Below are positions 22,601 to 33,400 of a stretch of DNA of 64,000 nt, piece after piece (the stretch's first letter is position 1; every line of letters begins with the position of its first letter). The stretch lies in assembly GCA_905221605.1 (NCBI GenBank), contig CAJNDS010002109.1:470168-534167 (forward strand), written 5' to 3'. Source of the stretch: Symbiodinium natans. Lineage: Eukaryota > Sar > Dinophyceae > Suessiales > Symbiodiniaceae. The notes under the pieces are model-generated. The model was given only the letters and a program-made list of their open reading frames with translations. It was not told where the DNA came from and ran no database searches. Made by a program: the position numbers and the translations under genes.

Positions 22601-24504
22601 TTGGGGTTTAGGGTCTAGGGTTCAAGGAGATTCCCTAAACCCTAAACCCTAAACCCTAAACCCTAAACCCTAAACCCTAAACCCTCTCAACTGTACCGAG
22701 TCGAGGCTTGGCGCCACGGCCACCCCTGGTGTGCCTGTTGTATTCTGCGCGCCCGGGCGGCCGCTTCCTCCTCCTCGATCTCATCCGGCTTAGCCTAGAG
22801 AGGTTTAGGGTTCAGGGCCGAGGGTTGAGGGTTTAGCCTTTTGGGGCTAACTCTAAACCCTAAACCCTAAACCCTAAACCCTAAACCCTAGGGATTTAGA
22901 GTTTTATGGCTTCGGGATTGAGGGCTTGGGGTTTATGGGTCTAGAGGTGTTTTGTCTGCTTGCTGGCGCTGGATTTACAGCTGCAAGTGCCGAACTTCAA
23001 CGGCCCCGTGCCCCCAACTCCCCAAAACCCTAAAACCCTAAACCCTAAACCCTATCCCTGAACCTTCAAGGTTGCGGAGTGCAAGGTTTTGGGTCCCGAA
23101 GGTTGGGTCCAAAAAAGCTCCCACAGCCGTGGGTTTTAGGGAGGGCTTGGGGTCTAGGGGCTAAACCCCAGAAATCCCAAGCCTAAGCCCCCCAAACTCC
23201 CTAAACTTTTAAGACCCCAAACCCCAAATCATAAACTGAACCCGAAGTGCAAACTGAACCCGAACTGGAGCCTCATACTTCTGGACCAGCTCCTGAACGG
23301 AAGGCCTGCCAGTCTAGGGTTTAGGGTTTAGGGTTTAGGGTTTAGGGTTTAGGGTTTAGGGTTTAGGGTTTAGGGTTGTACCCTTAGGTTTTGGGGGACC
23401 CTTCTTAAAGATGTCTCGGGTAGAAATAAGGAGCATCGTAGGAGTACGTTAAGGGGACCGGGTTGCTGGGCGCAGAAGAAATGGCGAGCAGCTTCTACCA
23501 AAAGCGCCGCCATGGCCTGTTCTAGGATGGCCCTATAAACCCTCTCGAGATAGGGTTCAGGGTTCAGGGTTTAGGGTTTAGGGTTTAGGGTTCAGGGTTT
23601 ACGGGATCCTCTTAAACCCAATAAGGGAAAATGCAAAATATCCCAGGGGCGCACCTAGTGTTTGCTCGAAGCTTCTTAGTTCCGATTTTGGTGGGGGAGG
23701 GCTCGACTCTTCACAGCAAGGATTTCTTGGCAGCGCCATGAGCTTTGGCTGTAAATGTTCAGTGTGATCTCGAGGTGTACTTAAGGACATTCAGAACCTG
23801 AACCTTCAACCCAAAAACCCTAAAACCCTCAAACCCTGAAACCCTGAAACCCTGAAACCCTGAAACCCTGAAACCCTAAAACCCTAAAACCCTGAAACCC
23901 TAAAACCCTAAAATCATAAAATCCTGAAACCCTAAAACCCTACACCCTAACATCAAAAAACCCTGAAACCCTAAAACCCTAAACCCTAAATCTGTGAAAT
24001 TCTAAAACCCTAAAACCCTGAATCCCTAAACCCAAACCGTAAAACCCCTAAAGCTTCCCGGGTTCAACTGTCATGCCAAGCCTTTGACCTCAACTGGAAT
24101 CAAGCTACTACTGCAGTTCAAACCAAATTAGGGTTAGGAGTTTAGAGCTTAGGGTTTAGGGTTTAGGGTGTAAAAGCTCATTTTGTTGTAATTCTGGACC
24201 ACGCAGATCTTGCTCGCTAACATCGGAACCCCGTGGCCTCAGTCAGCCTTGATCCCTGAGGTTTTTCCACATCGAAAGCTTAACCCCTTGGTTCTAAGTG
24301 GGGGGGTTCCAGTACTCGAAGCAATTAGAGGACCCCTAACCCCTAAACCCTAAACCCTAAACCCTAAACCCTAAACCCTAAACTCTAAACCTTCAACAAA
24401 ATCACAAAACCCCCCAACCCTAATCCCAGGTCGTGGCACCTCTCTTCTTCTGACCCGGCGCCCTCGGGGGTCGGTGGAAGTGCCTCGCTGGAAGTGCGTC
24501 GCCA
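16512..24504 (-). CDS. Minus-strand many-exon gene(s), unidentified
   Basis: Unique blocks read as minus-strand exons with AG acceptors. Best ones (descending): 24440-24504, 23655-23748, 23460-23531, 23265-23305, 22726-22794, 22430-22470, 21188-21305, 20903-20980, 19498-19581, 19235-19402, 18985-19065, 18562-18594, 17525-17620, 16845-16900, 16512-16604. Nearly every intron contains a telomere-like array, and some contain MITE-like elements. The encoded peptides look like a large, partly disordered and partly coiled-coil protein. No domain recognised, and it may be more than one gene. Confidence 0.55.
18497..18562. repeat. Perfect CCCTAAA array
   Basis: About nine near-perfect CCCTAAA units, directly following the minus-strand exon at 18562-18594. 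Confidence 0.95.
19235..19402 (-). CDS. Basic exon(s) next to a TA/GTAT microsatellite
   Basis: The minus strand is open through KDLQATKKAHNQPIDQEVCE and HRPKHTLNKRKDCCSSER. The frame then runs into a (TA)n/(GTAT)n tract at about 19147-19240, where the coding sequence must end. Confidence 0.45.
20279..20408. repeat. Mixed CCCTAAA / CCCAAAA array
   Basis: Units alternate between CCCTAAA, CCCAAAA and CCCTAAAA over 130 bp. Confidence 0.95.
20683..20740. repeat. TTTAGGG array
   Basis: Eight perfect TTTAGGG units in the orientation opposite to most neighbouring arrays. Confidence 0.95.
21052..21097. repeat. GTGGGTGG microsatellite
   Basis: Repeated GTGG(G/C) units with many GGG runs; sequence of this type can form G-quadruplexes. 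Confidence 0.85.
21188..21305 (-). CDS. Aromatic-rich exon
   Basis: It encodes HPKFEDAYMSLFIWSLGRCW on the minus strand and stays open to the next CCCTAAA array. Its first bases overlap one arm of an interrupted MITE B copy. Confidence 0.5.
21309..21482. mobile_element. MITE family B, copy 2, split by a telomere-like array
   Basis: CCTTATACTAACAGCTCC at 21310-21327 and GATAATCCCTACTAAGGACTG...GGGGGAACATCC at 21440-21482 are the two arms of family B. Between them lie about 100 bp of TTTAGGG, TTTGGGG and TTTAGGGG units instead of the normal short centre. Confidence 0.8.
22049..22193. mobile_element. MITE family A, copy 2
   Basis: TACTTGGAGGTTCGTGGTAC ... GTACCATGAACCTATAAGTA with AATTATAACTGTACTTATAA arms. 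Confidence 0.85.
22726..22794 (-). CDS. Charged coiled-coil exon
   Basis: After CTCTAG on the minus strand. It encodes AKPDEIEEEEAAARARRIQQ. The Glu/Arg/Ala pattern is typical of a single alpha helix or coiled coil. Confidence 0.65.
23460..23531 (-). CDS. Alanine-rich helical exon
   Basis: It encodes AILEQAMAALLVEAARHFFC on the minus strand, an amphipathic helix. Donor probably the GT in CCCGGTCCCC. Confidence 0.6.
23655..23748 (-). CDS. Exon with Pro-rich segment
   Basis: Preceded on the minus strand by CATTTACAG and followed by G/GTGCGC. It encodes PKLMALPRNPCCEESSPPPP and KSELRSFEQTLG. One of the cleanest splice-site pairs in the window. Confidence 0.65.
23820..23995. repeat. CCCTGAAA / CCCTAAAA octamer array
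   Basis: A block in which the unit is 8 bp (CCCTGAAA then CCCTAAAA) instead of 7. Adjacent units share the same variant. Confidence 0.95.
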
Positions 24505-25548
24505 CTGGAGGTTGCAGGGTTTGGGGTTTAGGGTTTAGGGTTTAGGGTTTAGGGTTTAGGGTTTGGGGTGCAGGGTGGGACGTCCGATTCAGGATTCAGG
24601 CCTTAGGGCATTGGCATGTTGAGTCATGTCACATCGACACTTCGGCACTGCTTGACCTATGCATTCAAAATGCGAAATGCTCCACAGTTTCAAAACACAA
24701 ACATGTTGCTTGTTTTTTGGGCCGCACTGTTAGCATCTCTGATGACACGCCAAATGTCTTTGCTCTGTTCTGTACTTTACAGCAATGACAAGGTTGTTCA
24801 GGACTGATTCTTTACATACCATATATGTGAATCATGAAACTTTCTCTTGAATGTAATATAATTTACCTGTCAAGTACCATGCACAAAAGTTAGACCGCAA
24901 ATCAAACGAAACAAAACCAACCAACCTCATGACAAGTTGAAACAAACATGACATATTATATGAAATACCAATGTGATTGGAATCCAATGGACAGTGACCA
25001 CCCCATGAAAACATCCCGCTGAAGTTCCAGCTCAACCCTAAACCTGCACGCCCCCAGAACGATATAGCCATATAAACCATGTAAAGGCCTATAAACCCTA
25101 TAAGCCCTTTAACACCCAACAAGCCCGAAAAAGCCTAAAGTTAAAACCCGATAATTTTCGTAGTATACCTATCGGGTAACAATCCCGGAAGGCATACTAG
25201 ACAAGGTCAGAGCTACCGGAAGCCACAATGCTAAGGAAAGATTCAGGTGTGCAGCTACTATGTTTGTAGCTTTACAAGTTTTATCGTTATAAGAGCCGTA
25301 TAGGGCCAAACAACTCATCTAAGCGCTGTATCCAAACAGACCCTCAATTCCAGACGGCGTCATAAGGGCCCCCATAAGGTACAGTACCCCTCATTTCGGA
25401 AACCCCCCTTTTTTTTCGCAGCCGCCACCCACGAGGCTCTTGCGACACATCCACAGGCCTGTTGCAGACTAGAGTTTAGAGCTCAGGGTAGGTAGAGTTC
25501 AGGTTATTAGGGTCCCTAGGGTCTGTAGGGCTTTAGGGCTCAGGATTT

Positions 25549-27329
25549 TTACGCCTCCTTGAGCCTCTTGTTCACCGTCCAGCTCTCGGGCCTCTCCCAA
25601 AAGGCGTCTCCTCGGCCGCCGTGGTTTAGGGTTTAGGGTTTAGGGTTTAGGGTTCAGGGTTCAGGGTTCAGGGTTCAGGGTTTAGGGCTTGGGGCGTCTC
25701 CTCGGCCGCCGTAGAAGCCCTCCAGGGCCTGGTCGATGTATCCCGCCGCGCGCAGGGCCGAGTCCGAGCGGCTGGGGCAGAGCTCGGGCTTCCTTGCTTG
25801 GAGGTTCACGGGTACTTCTACCCTAAACCCTAAACCCTAAACCCGAAAATAGCCCCTAAACCTTCTAACCACAGTTCTCAGTTATCAGTCTGCTTATAAC
25901 CTACTTAGGGGACTTAGGGGGCTTATAAGTGCCGTCATGATTAGGGTTATAAGCACCCATGAACCTCCCAGTGGGGACCACAGGAGCCCCTGGAAAGGGG
26001 CTCATGCTGCATATGCCTTAAATCGGTATTTTTTGGGATGTTCCCCCTTCTACTAAGCAGTCCTTAATGGGGATATAGTAGCCCTTTCTATGATCCCTAA
26101 GGGGGAACATTATGGTAGTATACTTGGAGGTTCCTGGTACTTATTAACACGTTATAAATGCACGTACTTATAACTGTACTTAAAACTAGATTAGAGCACT
26201 TAAGGGGCTTATAAGTGGGTTATAAGTACAGCTATAAGTGGTTAATAAGTACCATGAACCTCCAAGTCGGGGAAATGCCCCCAAATTTTGAACCCAAAAC
26301 CCAAAACCCAAAACCCTAAACCCTAAACCCCATTTTTTGGGGGGTTCCTTAGGTCCCCAAGGTTCTTTGCCAGGATGGCGTCGGTGACACTTTGAACCAG
26401 GGGCTCCTGCACAAAACTGCACAAAAAAGACATGAGGGCTCATTTGGTAAATGAATAAAAAATGATCAAATAAATAAATAGGTAGGTAGATACATGAACC
26501 TATACATATAATACATGTAGATAAATATACATGTAAATATAAATATAAATAGAAACAAATATATATATATATATAGGTATATGTACATATATATATATAT
26601 ATGTAGAGATAGCTACGGAGCATGGAGCAATGGAGCAGAGCAGTTTGTTGGATGCCGCTTCCACCCATACATGGGCCACTCACGTATTTGGTCATATGGT
26701 CACTTGTCTAACTTATGGTCTCTTTTGCGGTTAGTAGCAGAAGGCGGCTTCAAATATTTAGGGCAGGGAATCCACAAAGGGAGAACTCACTGTATGCATT
26801 CAGCTTCACTTGTCACATTCTCTGCTCTACGTCTGGCTGTAACCCCTTGCAGAAAGCTCCAAACTCGGACGGTGAAACCATCAGAATTTCGGAACTGTTG
26901 ACTTGTACATGTATGCACATCGAGCACCTAGCGCAGGGATGTCTGTGTGGCTTGCAGTCGCGGAACTTCGGTGCAATCTATAGGATCGCCGCTTAACGCA
27001 GGATTGCTTGGAATTTGGGGCCTTGGGCTCTGGCACGGTACTCCTCTAGACATCCAAAGACCGTTCCTTTGCCATGCTTTCCCTTGGCTTGCGCGCGCCT
27101 GGCGCTCAGCCCTGAACCCTGAACCCTGAACCCTAAACCCGCAAGTCGCGCATAAATGGCTCTTCAGGGTTCAGGGTTTAGGGTTTAGGGTTTAGGGGGT
27201 TTTCAAGCCAACCTCATGGCACTCCTGCACGGCCGGTGCCGGCGGAGGGATGTCCCACGTCTCCGCCGCCGTGCCATCCGCGTAGGCCACCGAGATGCGG
27301 CTGCCATTCATGAGCTCTGGCACGGTAAC
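25549..27329 (-). CDS. Oxidoreductase exons 12-15 and stop
   Basis: Exon 12 (27213-27329) ends QECHE. Exon 13 (26365-26406) is EPLVQSVTDAILAK, matching the family's terminal helix. Exon 14 (25701-25792) has CPSRSDSALRAAGYIDQALE and GFYGG. Exon 15 (25549-25610) has FWERPESWTVNKRLKEA and stop TAA. The intron between exons 14 and 15 is the 90-bp one flanked by a 20-bp duplication. Confidence 0.83.
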
Positions 27330-27393
27330 CTTGAGGGTTTAGAGTTTAGGGTTTAGGGTTTAGGGTTTAGGGTTTAGGGTTTAAGGCCAGGGT

Positions 27394-27435
<42 letters not shown>

Positions 27436-30400
27436 GCAGGGGCTTTAGGGGCTTAGGGGTTGAGGGTTTCGGGGCTTTAGGTGCTTTGGGGGTTCATTTA
27501 GCTCAGATTCCCTTTGTAGTTCTCCTTCTTTGAAGGGTTCTGAAGTTTGGCAGCCCTAAACTCTATGCCTACACCCTAAACCCTAAACCCTAAACCCTAA
27601 ACCCTACACCCAAAACCCTACACCCTAAACCCTAAACCCTAAACCCCAACCCCCCCCCCCCCCCAGAACTCCAAACCTCATGCGCCCTAAACGACCCCCG
27701 CCACAACCTTGGCCGTGGCCGTGAGGATCTCAAGGAGATCGCAGCTCTCGGGCGCGTTGAAGCTCCAGGTCGCCGAGCCGATCCTTCGGCTTGGGGTTTA
27801 GGGTTTAGGGTTTAGGGTTTAGGGTTGAGGGTTTAGGGTTTAGGGTTTAGGGTTTAGGGTGTAGGGTTTAGGGCTTAGGGCTTAGGGTTTAAGGGACTTA
27901 AGGGGTTTAGGGTTTAGGATGTTTTAGGGACTTAGGGGGTTTAGGGACTTCGGGAGTTTAGGGTTTAGGGAGTGTAGGGTTTATAGGGTTAGAGTTTAGG
28001 GGTTTAGGGAATTTTGGTTTAGGGTTGGGGCTCAGGGTTTAGGGGGTTTATGGGGCCTTCCAACTCCCCAACCATAAGCCAAAACCCCCCCGCCCCCCCA
28101 CCCCCAACCCCAAACCCTTAAGGACCTTCAGCCTTCTGCGGCCTCACACCGTTAAACCGACCCCCCAAGGGTACGTATTCCTCGATTGGCGCACCTAGAT
28201 CTGACCAGCCGTGGAATTCTGTTACCCTCCAAAAAGGAGCTACGGCTTGGGGGGTCTACTTGGAGGTTCATGGTACTTAGCAACCCAATCAGAAATGTAC
28301 TTAATATGACCCCCCTAAACCCTAAACCCTAAACCCTAAACCCTAAACCCTATAAATTTGGGGCTTGAGGCTTGCAGAGCTGCCTTCAGCCGAAGTGCGC
28401 TTGCTCGGCACACTCGAAACTCAGCGCCACGCCATCCTCGCGAGATCTGCCCTATAGGGTTTCGGGTTTAGGGCTAGGATTTAGGAATTAGGGTTTAGGG
28501 TTTAGGGTGCGCCCCCGCACCTGGCTTAAACCCTGCACGCGGGTTTCTGCGTCCTCCGGTGCGGTCGCGCTTGCTCCGCTGGCGCGGGTGGCCACCCCGT
28601 GCAGATTCCTTGGAGCATCCTAGGAGACGTTGATGTGCGGCTTCAGGGTTTCGGGCTTGCAGGGATTTTGGTTGGTGGAGGGACTTTGAGGCTTATAAAT
28701 TACTTCCATGAGGACCCCAAAGCCAGTATACCCTGAACCCTATAAACCCTAAACCCTAAACCCCAAACCCGAGGTTCCGCAGCGGTCCGACCAAGAAGTC
28801 CAGAAGATCGAGGACGTGCGAGCCGATGTCCACGAAGAGACCACCCCCTGAGGCAGAGACCTCGAAACGCCAGCCTTAGATGCAGCTTATTATTATTATT
28901 ACTATTAATTATTATTATTGCTCTTATTTCTATTAATTGTTAATGTTTATTAGCTATTATTATTATAGCTCTGGCCCCGTACCCAGAGGGCCCAAGACCC
29001 CTTAATTAAGGAATTTAGCCTTAAATCATAAAGGGATCCTTAATATGATTTTAGCATTGGGCTCTTTGGGTAAGGCCTTCCGGGTCAGCCCAGAAAGCCC
29101 TCCACCCCAGACCCCAGTGCCCTTTATCAACAAGTATGCCTAGAAAACCTCCTGTCGCAGTTCCTTCTTGTGTGGGGCACCTGCTTAAAATCCTTTATGG
29201 TTTGTATAATTGTATAATAGCAGAAATACAGTATGAGCACACCTATGGCTTTTGCTAGCATTGTGTCAGCGTGGGCCACCCTAAGCCCATAAGACCGAAC
29301 AACTACAGTATAAGTTGAACCCTTATCCTAAACCCTAAACCCAAAACCCTTTTAAACAAGTCCGGTAAATCCTATAAACCTATAAACCCTACCAACCCCG
29401 AACCCTGTGAACACTAAACCTGTAAACCCTAAACCTGTAAACCCTATTATAAACCCGCAACCACACAAAACTCTACAAACTGCAACGCTATGAATCCTGT
29501 GAACCCCTAAACCCTAGAGGTTTGAGGATCAGTCCCAACCGCCCAGGATCAAGTTGGAGTTGCAGTTGAGATCTTGGTCTGTGTGATATAGGGTTTAAGG
29601 GCCCGAAACCTAAACCCCCAACTGAAGCCCTTAAGCACTCTCCAACGGTTTAGGGTTCAGGGTTTAGGGTTTAGGGTTTAGGGGGCAAAAGGGCCCAGCA
29701 GCCAACTTGTTCCTTCACAGCAGGCTTCTGCAGCCGGTAGTGCCTCGGCCCACTTGGCCCTTGTTCTGCTGTTGGAACTGAAGGGGGGGGGGTTAGAGTT
29801 TATGGGTGGGTTTCGGGATTTGAGAGTTTAGAAGTTTAGGGCATTAGTTTTTAGGTTCAGGTTTGGGGCTTGCGGTTTCAGGTGTGGGCTTTCAGGTCTG
29901 GGGGCTTTGGTTGGGGGGCTCGCGCCTTTGATTGTCATTGTTACACATGCGCCTTGGACACAGTTCACCTTGCTTTTGTGGGGTCAAGACTCCATGTCAG
30001 CCGAGGATACCCATGGTAAGCCTCTGCTGACTCTACTACTTGTAACCCTGGTTGTGACTGCGTGGAGAATGCTGTCAGACACACCAAGAGAAAGAGAGCG
30101 GCGTCAGGGCTCTTAGACATCGCGAAGTTTCCATGCCTAGCACTTGGGCAAGATGACAAGTCAACCGCGAGATTCGACCCAAACCCAAAACCCCCTGAAA
30201 TTCTGCAACTGCGGCCAGAGGGGCACCCCGGTGATGACCCCTAACCGGCCGGATGTCAACAGCTCGCGCAGTCGCGCGAAACGCGGATAGGCCCGGCGGT
30301 AGTAAGCAACGAAGAGCGGAGACCCTGCCTTCTTGCGAACTCTGTCTGGGGTTTAAGGTTTTGGGGCATACCGGATAGTTCGCCTCGGCTTCCTGCCGAG

Positions 30401-33400
30401 AAGCGTTTGGAACAAGCAGACATGGATCCGGTATCTTTCCCCCTAACCCCCTAACCCAACCATTGGGCTGTTTTCCCTTCGCTCCTGGGACCCCCCCCCT
30501 GTTTTTTGAGGCCCTCTTTCCTCCTTTCCTGTGGGCCGGCCCGGCCCAAGGCGGCGCGCGCAAGCGTTGACATGTACAACAGAACATCCTGACAGAATGG
30601 CCTTAAGCGGCAGAGTCCTGAAAACCTATCTAAAGAGCCCAATACCCCTTAAACAAGGAATACACCTTAGATCATATTAAGCCTAAATAGCCTCCAACAA
30701 GATACACTCTGGCCCTTATTAAGGGGTACTTGGGGCGGTCCAGGCAAATGAAGGTACATCCCATCATTAAGGAGTGTAAACTTGGTAGCCAGGCACCAAA
30801 CAATAATGAGGGTACCCGTTTTGGGGGGGTGGTTACTGTATAAGGGAACCTTGAACCCAAAAAAAAAAAACAAACACTGGGCTACCAAGCAAAGGGCTCT
30901 CCGGGTTTAAGCCCAAATCCCTGTGTGCTCACCTGCTTGAAGGGTTCGGCGACTTGCAAAGACTCGGTGAGGCTGCGTGCCATGGGCTTTTCCTCGCTTC
31001 AGGGTGCCGGTTTAGGGTTTAGGGTTTAAGGTTTAGGGTGCAGGACTTAGGGTTCAGGTTTAGGGCATTGGGGCTTGGGCTTCAGGTTTAAGTTGTAGGG
31101 TTTGAGAGCTTCGACTTCTATTAGACTAATTGTCGGGGACGGGGCTCCGACGATGCGAGGGTTTAGGGTTTAGGGGTTTAGGGGTGTAGGGGTGTAGGGG
31201 CTAGGGTTTAGGGTTCAGGGTTTAGGGTTGACAGCGCAAACCTGCTTCTTCCTATGATCAAGATGATAACGACGATGATGATTATGAGGATTACTACGAC
31301 TATGGCGATGATGATTCTGATGGCGAATGACGATTCAAACTGTTCTGACGATTAGAGAAGCGCTACTTTGACTCTGCTTTGTCTTCCAGTCCCTCCCCTT
31401 TCTTGCTGTCACGATACTTCCTCTTGTTCATACTTAGCACTATCAACATAGTTTGCCTGCTCATATTCTTCATCTTCTTCGTGTCGATCATTTTGAATTT
31501 CAAGCCCTAAGCCCTAAGCCCTAAACCCTAAACCCTAAACTCTCAGCCGGGATTCCAAGTAGCACGGCTTGCCCGAGGCGGCCACCTTCTTGGCGATCTC
31601 GAGCCTCGAGCCCGGCGGCGTCGCAATGTACACGGCAGTCCTCGCAGCGCACTCTTCCCGAGGGTTTTCAGGTGTAGGTTGGGAGGTTCCTCCCTTATAC
31701 TAACAGTCCTTAATATGGATTATAGTATCCCCCCCCCATATGTTCATGCCTATTCATGACTGTTAGTATGAGGGGGAACATCCCAAGGTGTAGGGCTTGG
31801 CGCTTTCAAAATGGCAGGGTTTCATTCGGCCTTATAGGGTTGAGGGCCCCAAAAAGCCCGGCAACCGGAATCTGCTGCAGGAGTCGATCTCGGATTGACT
31901 TTGAGTGTTGGCTGGACTGCAATTTCAGATGCGGACCTGTCTTCATGCAAGCTCACTCCCCCACCAAAGCTGCCTAAAGATGTTCGTCCCGGTAGCCATG
32001 ATCTGCGGTTTAGGGTTTAGGGTTCAGGGTGTAGGGTTTTGGGTTTAGGGAGTTCTCGGCTTCCCCTTCCGCTTTGGTGAATCCCTAGTTGTCACCAAGC
32101 GTCACATTGGGATCTGCCAGAAGATCCTGCAGATGCGACTACCGTGCAATGTGGACAGCACTTCTCCTGCTCAAGGTTCTTGTTCCATTCGGCATCTGCA
32201 TGTGCTCCATTTTACGCGCGCCAAGGGTGGTGGGGGTGGGGGGGCTTAAGCGGGGGACGGACTAAGGGAAGGAGAGCAGCCTCAACCCTAGCTCCTCCTC
32301 TAGCCATCTGTCCATGCCCATGGGTTGTCTTATGCATTCCTTGTATCCCCAAAAGGACACCCAGTACATACACTCACCAATATTGAAAAGGAACCTTAAA
32401 TTCACTCACCAATAACAGCAACCCTGCTTTGGAGTAGACCCTGGACAAATATATACACTTTTTAGGTATAAGTGGCTAACATAGGAACCCAGAACAAAAA
32501 CAAGTATTAAAGCATAGTACTCCAAAACCCAGGGAATAGAAATCCTAAACCCTAAACCCTAAACCCTGCTTCACGTCCTCGACCGTAGTGTACCACCTTG
32601 CCACCCCATGCCGCTTCGCGTAGTCTTTCGCCTTCTCGGCGTCGCGACGCATGACCTGGGCTTGCGCAACCTTTTGTGGACTCTGGAGCTCTGAATCCCA
32701 AAAAACCCTAAACCCTATACCCCAAACCCTAAACCCCAAACCCTAAACCCTAAACCCCAAACCCTAAACCCTAAACCCCAAACCCTAAACCCCAAACCCT
32801 GAACCCCAAACCCTAAACCCTGGCAGACGACAGCCACGAGTTCAGCGCCCCGGGCAGATTGAAATGCCGGACCACTCTTCACCTCCGTGACATCCTGGGC
32901 TTGGGTTTAGGGTTTAGGGTTTAGGGTTTAGGGTTCAGGGTTCAGGGTTCAGGGTTCAGGGTTCAGGGTTCAGGGTTCAGGGTTCAGGGTTTAGGGTTTA
33001 GGGTTTAGGGTTTAGGGTTTAGGGCTTAGGGTTTAGGGTTTAGGGTTTACGGTTTAGGGTTGGGCTTAGGGTTTAGGGTTTAGGGGGTTAGGGTTCAGGG
33101 TTCGGGGTTTAGGGATGTAGCGGTCCAGGAGCTTTTGAGGTGACCGGCTCTTCGCGCTGAAAAGGGTCGTAAGTTTGAGGTCATAGGGTTGATCTTGTGG
33201 CCACCAATCCTAGACCAAGAAAGCTAGGGAGGGAAATTGATGGGTCGGATCGGTCGGATAAGACGGGTTAGGGTTAGGGGGTTCGGGGTTCTCAATGACT
33301 GGCAGCCGGTGTCCTGAAAATCTCCTAGAGTCTCGAACCCTAAGCACGGCCGTTACCGTTCCGTGAAAAAATGCTCGGCAGATGGGACATGGGGTCAAGA

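Noticed and set aside
30075-30587. 170-codon minus-strand ORF
   Set aside because: It overlaps oxidoreductase exon 6 in a different frame; only the exon frame matches a protein family.
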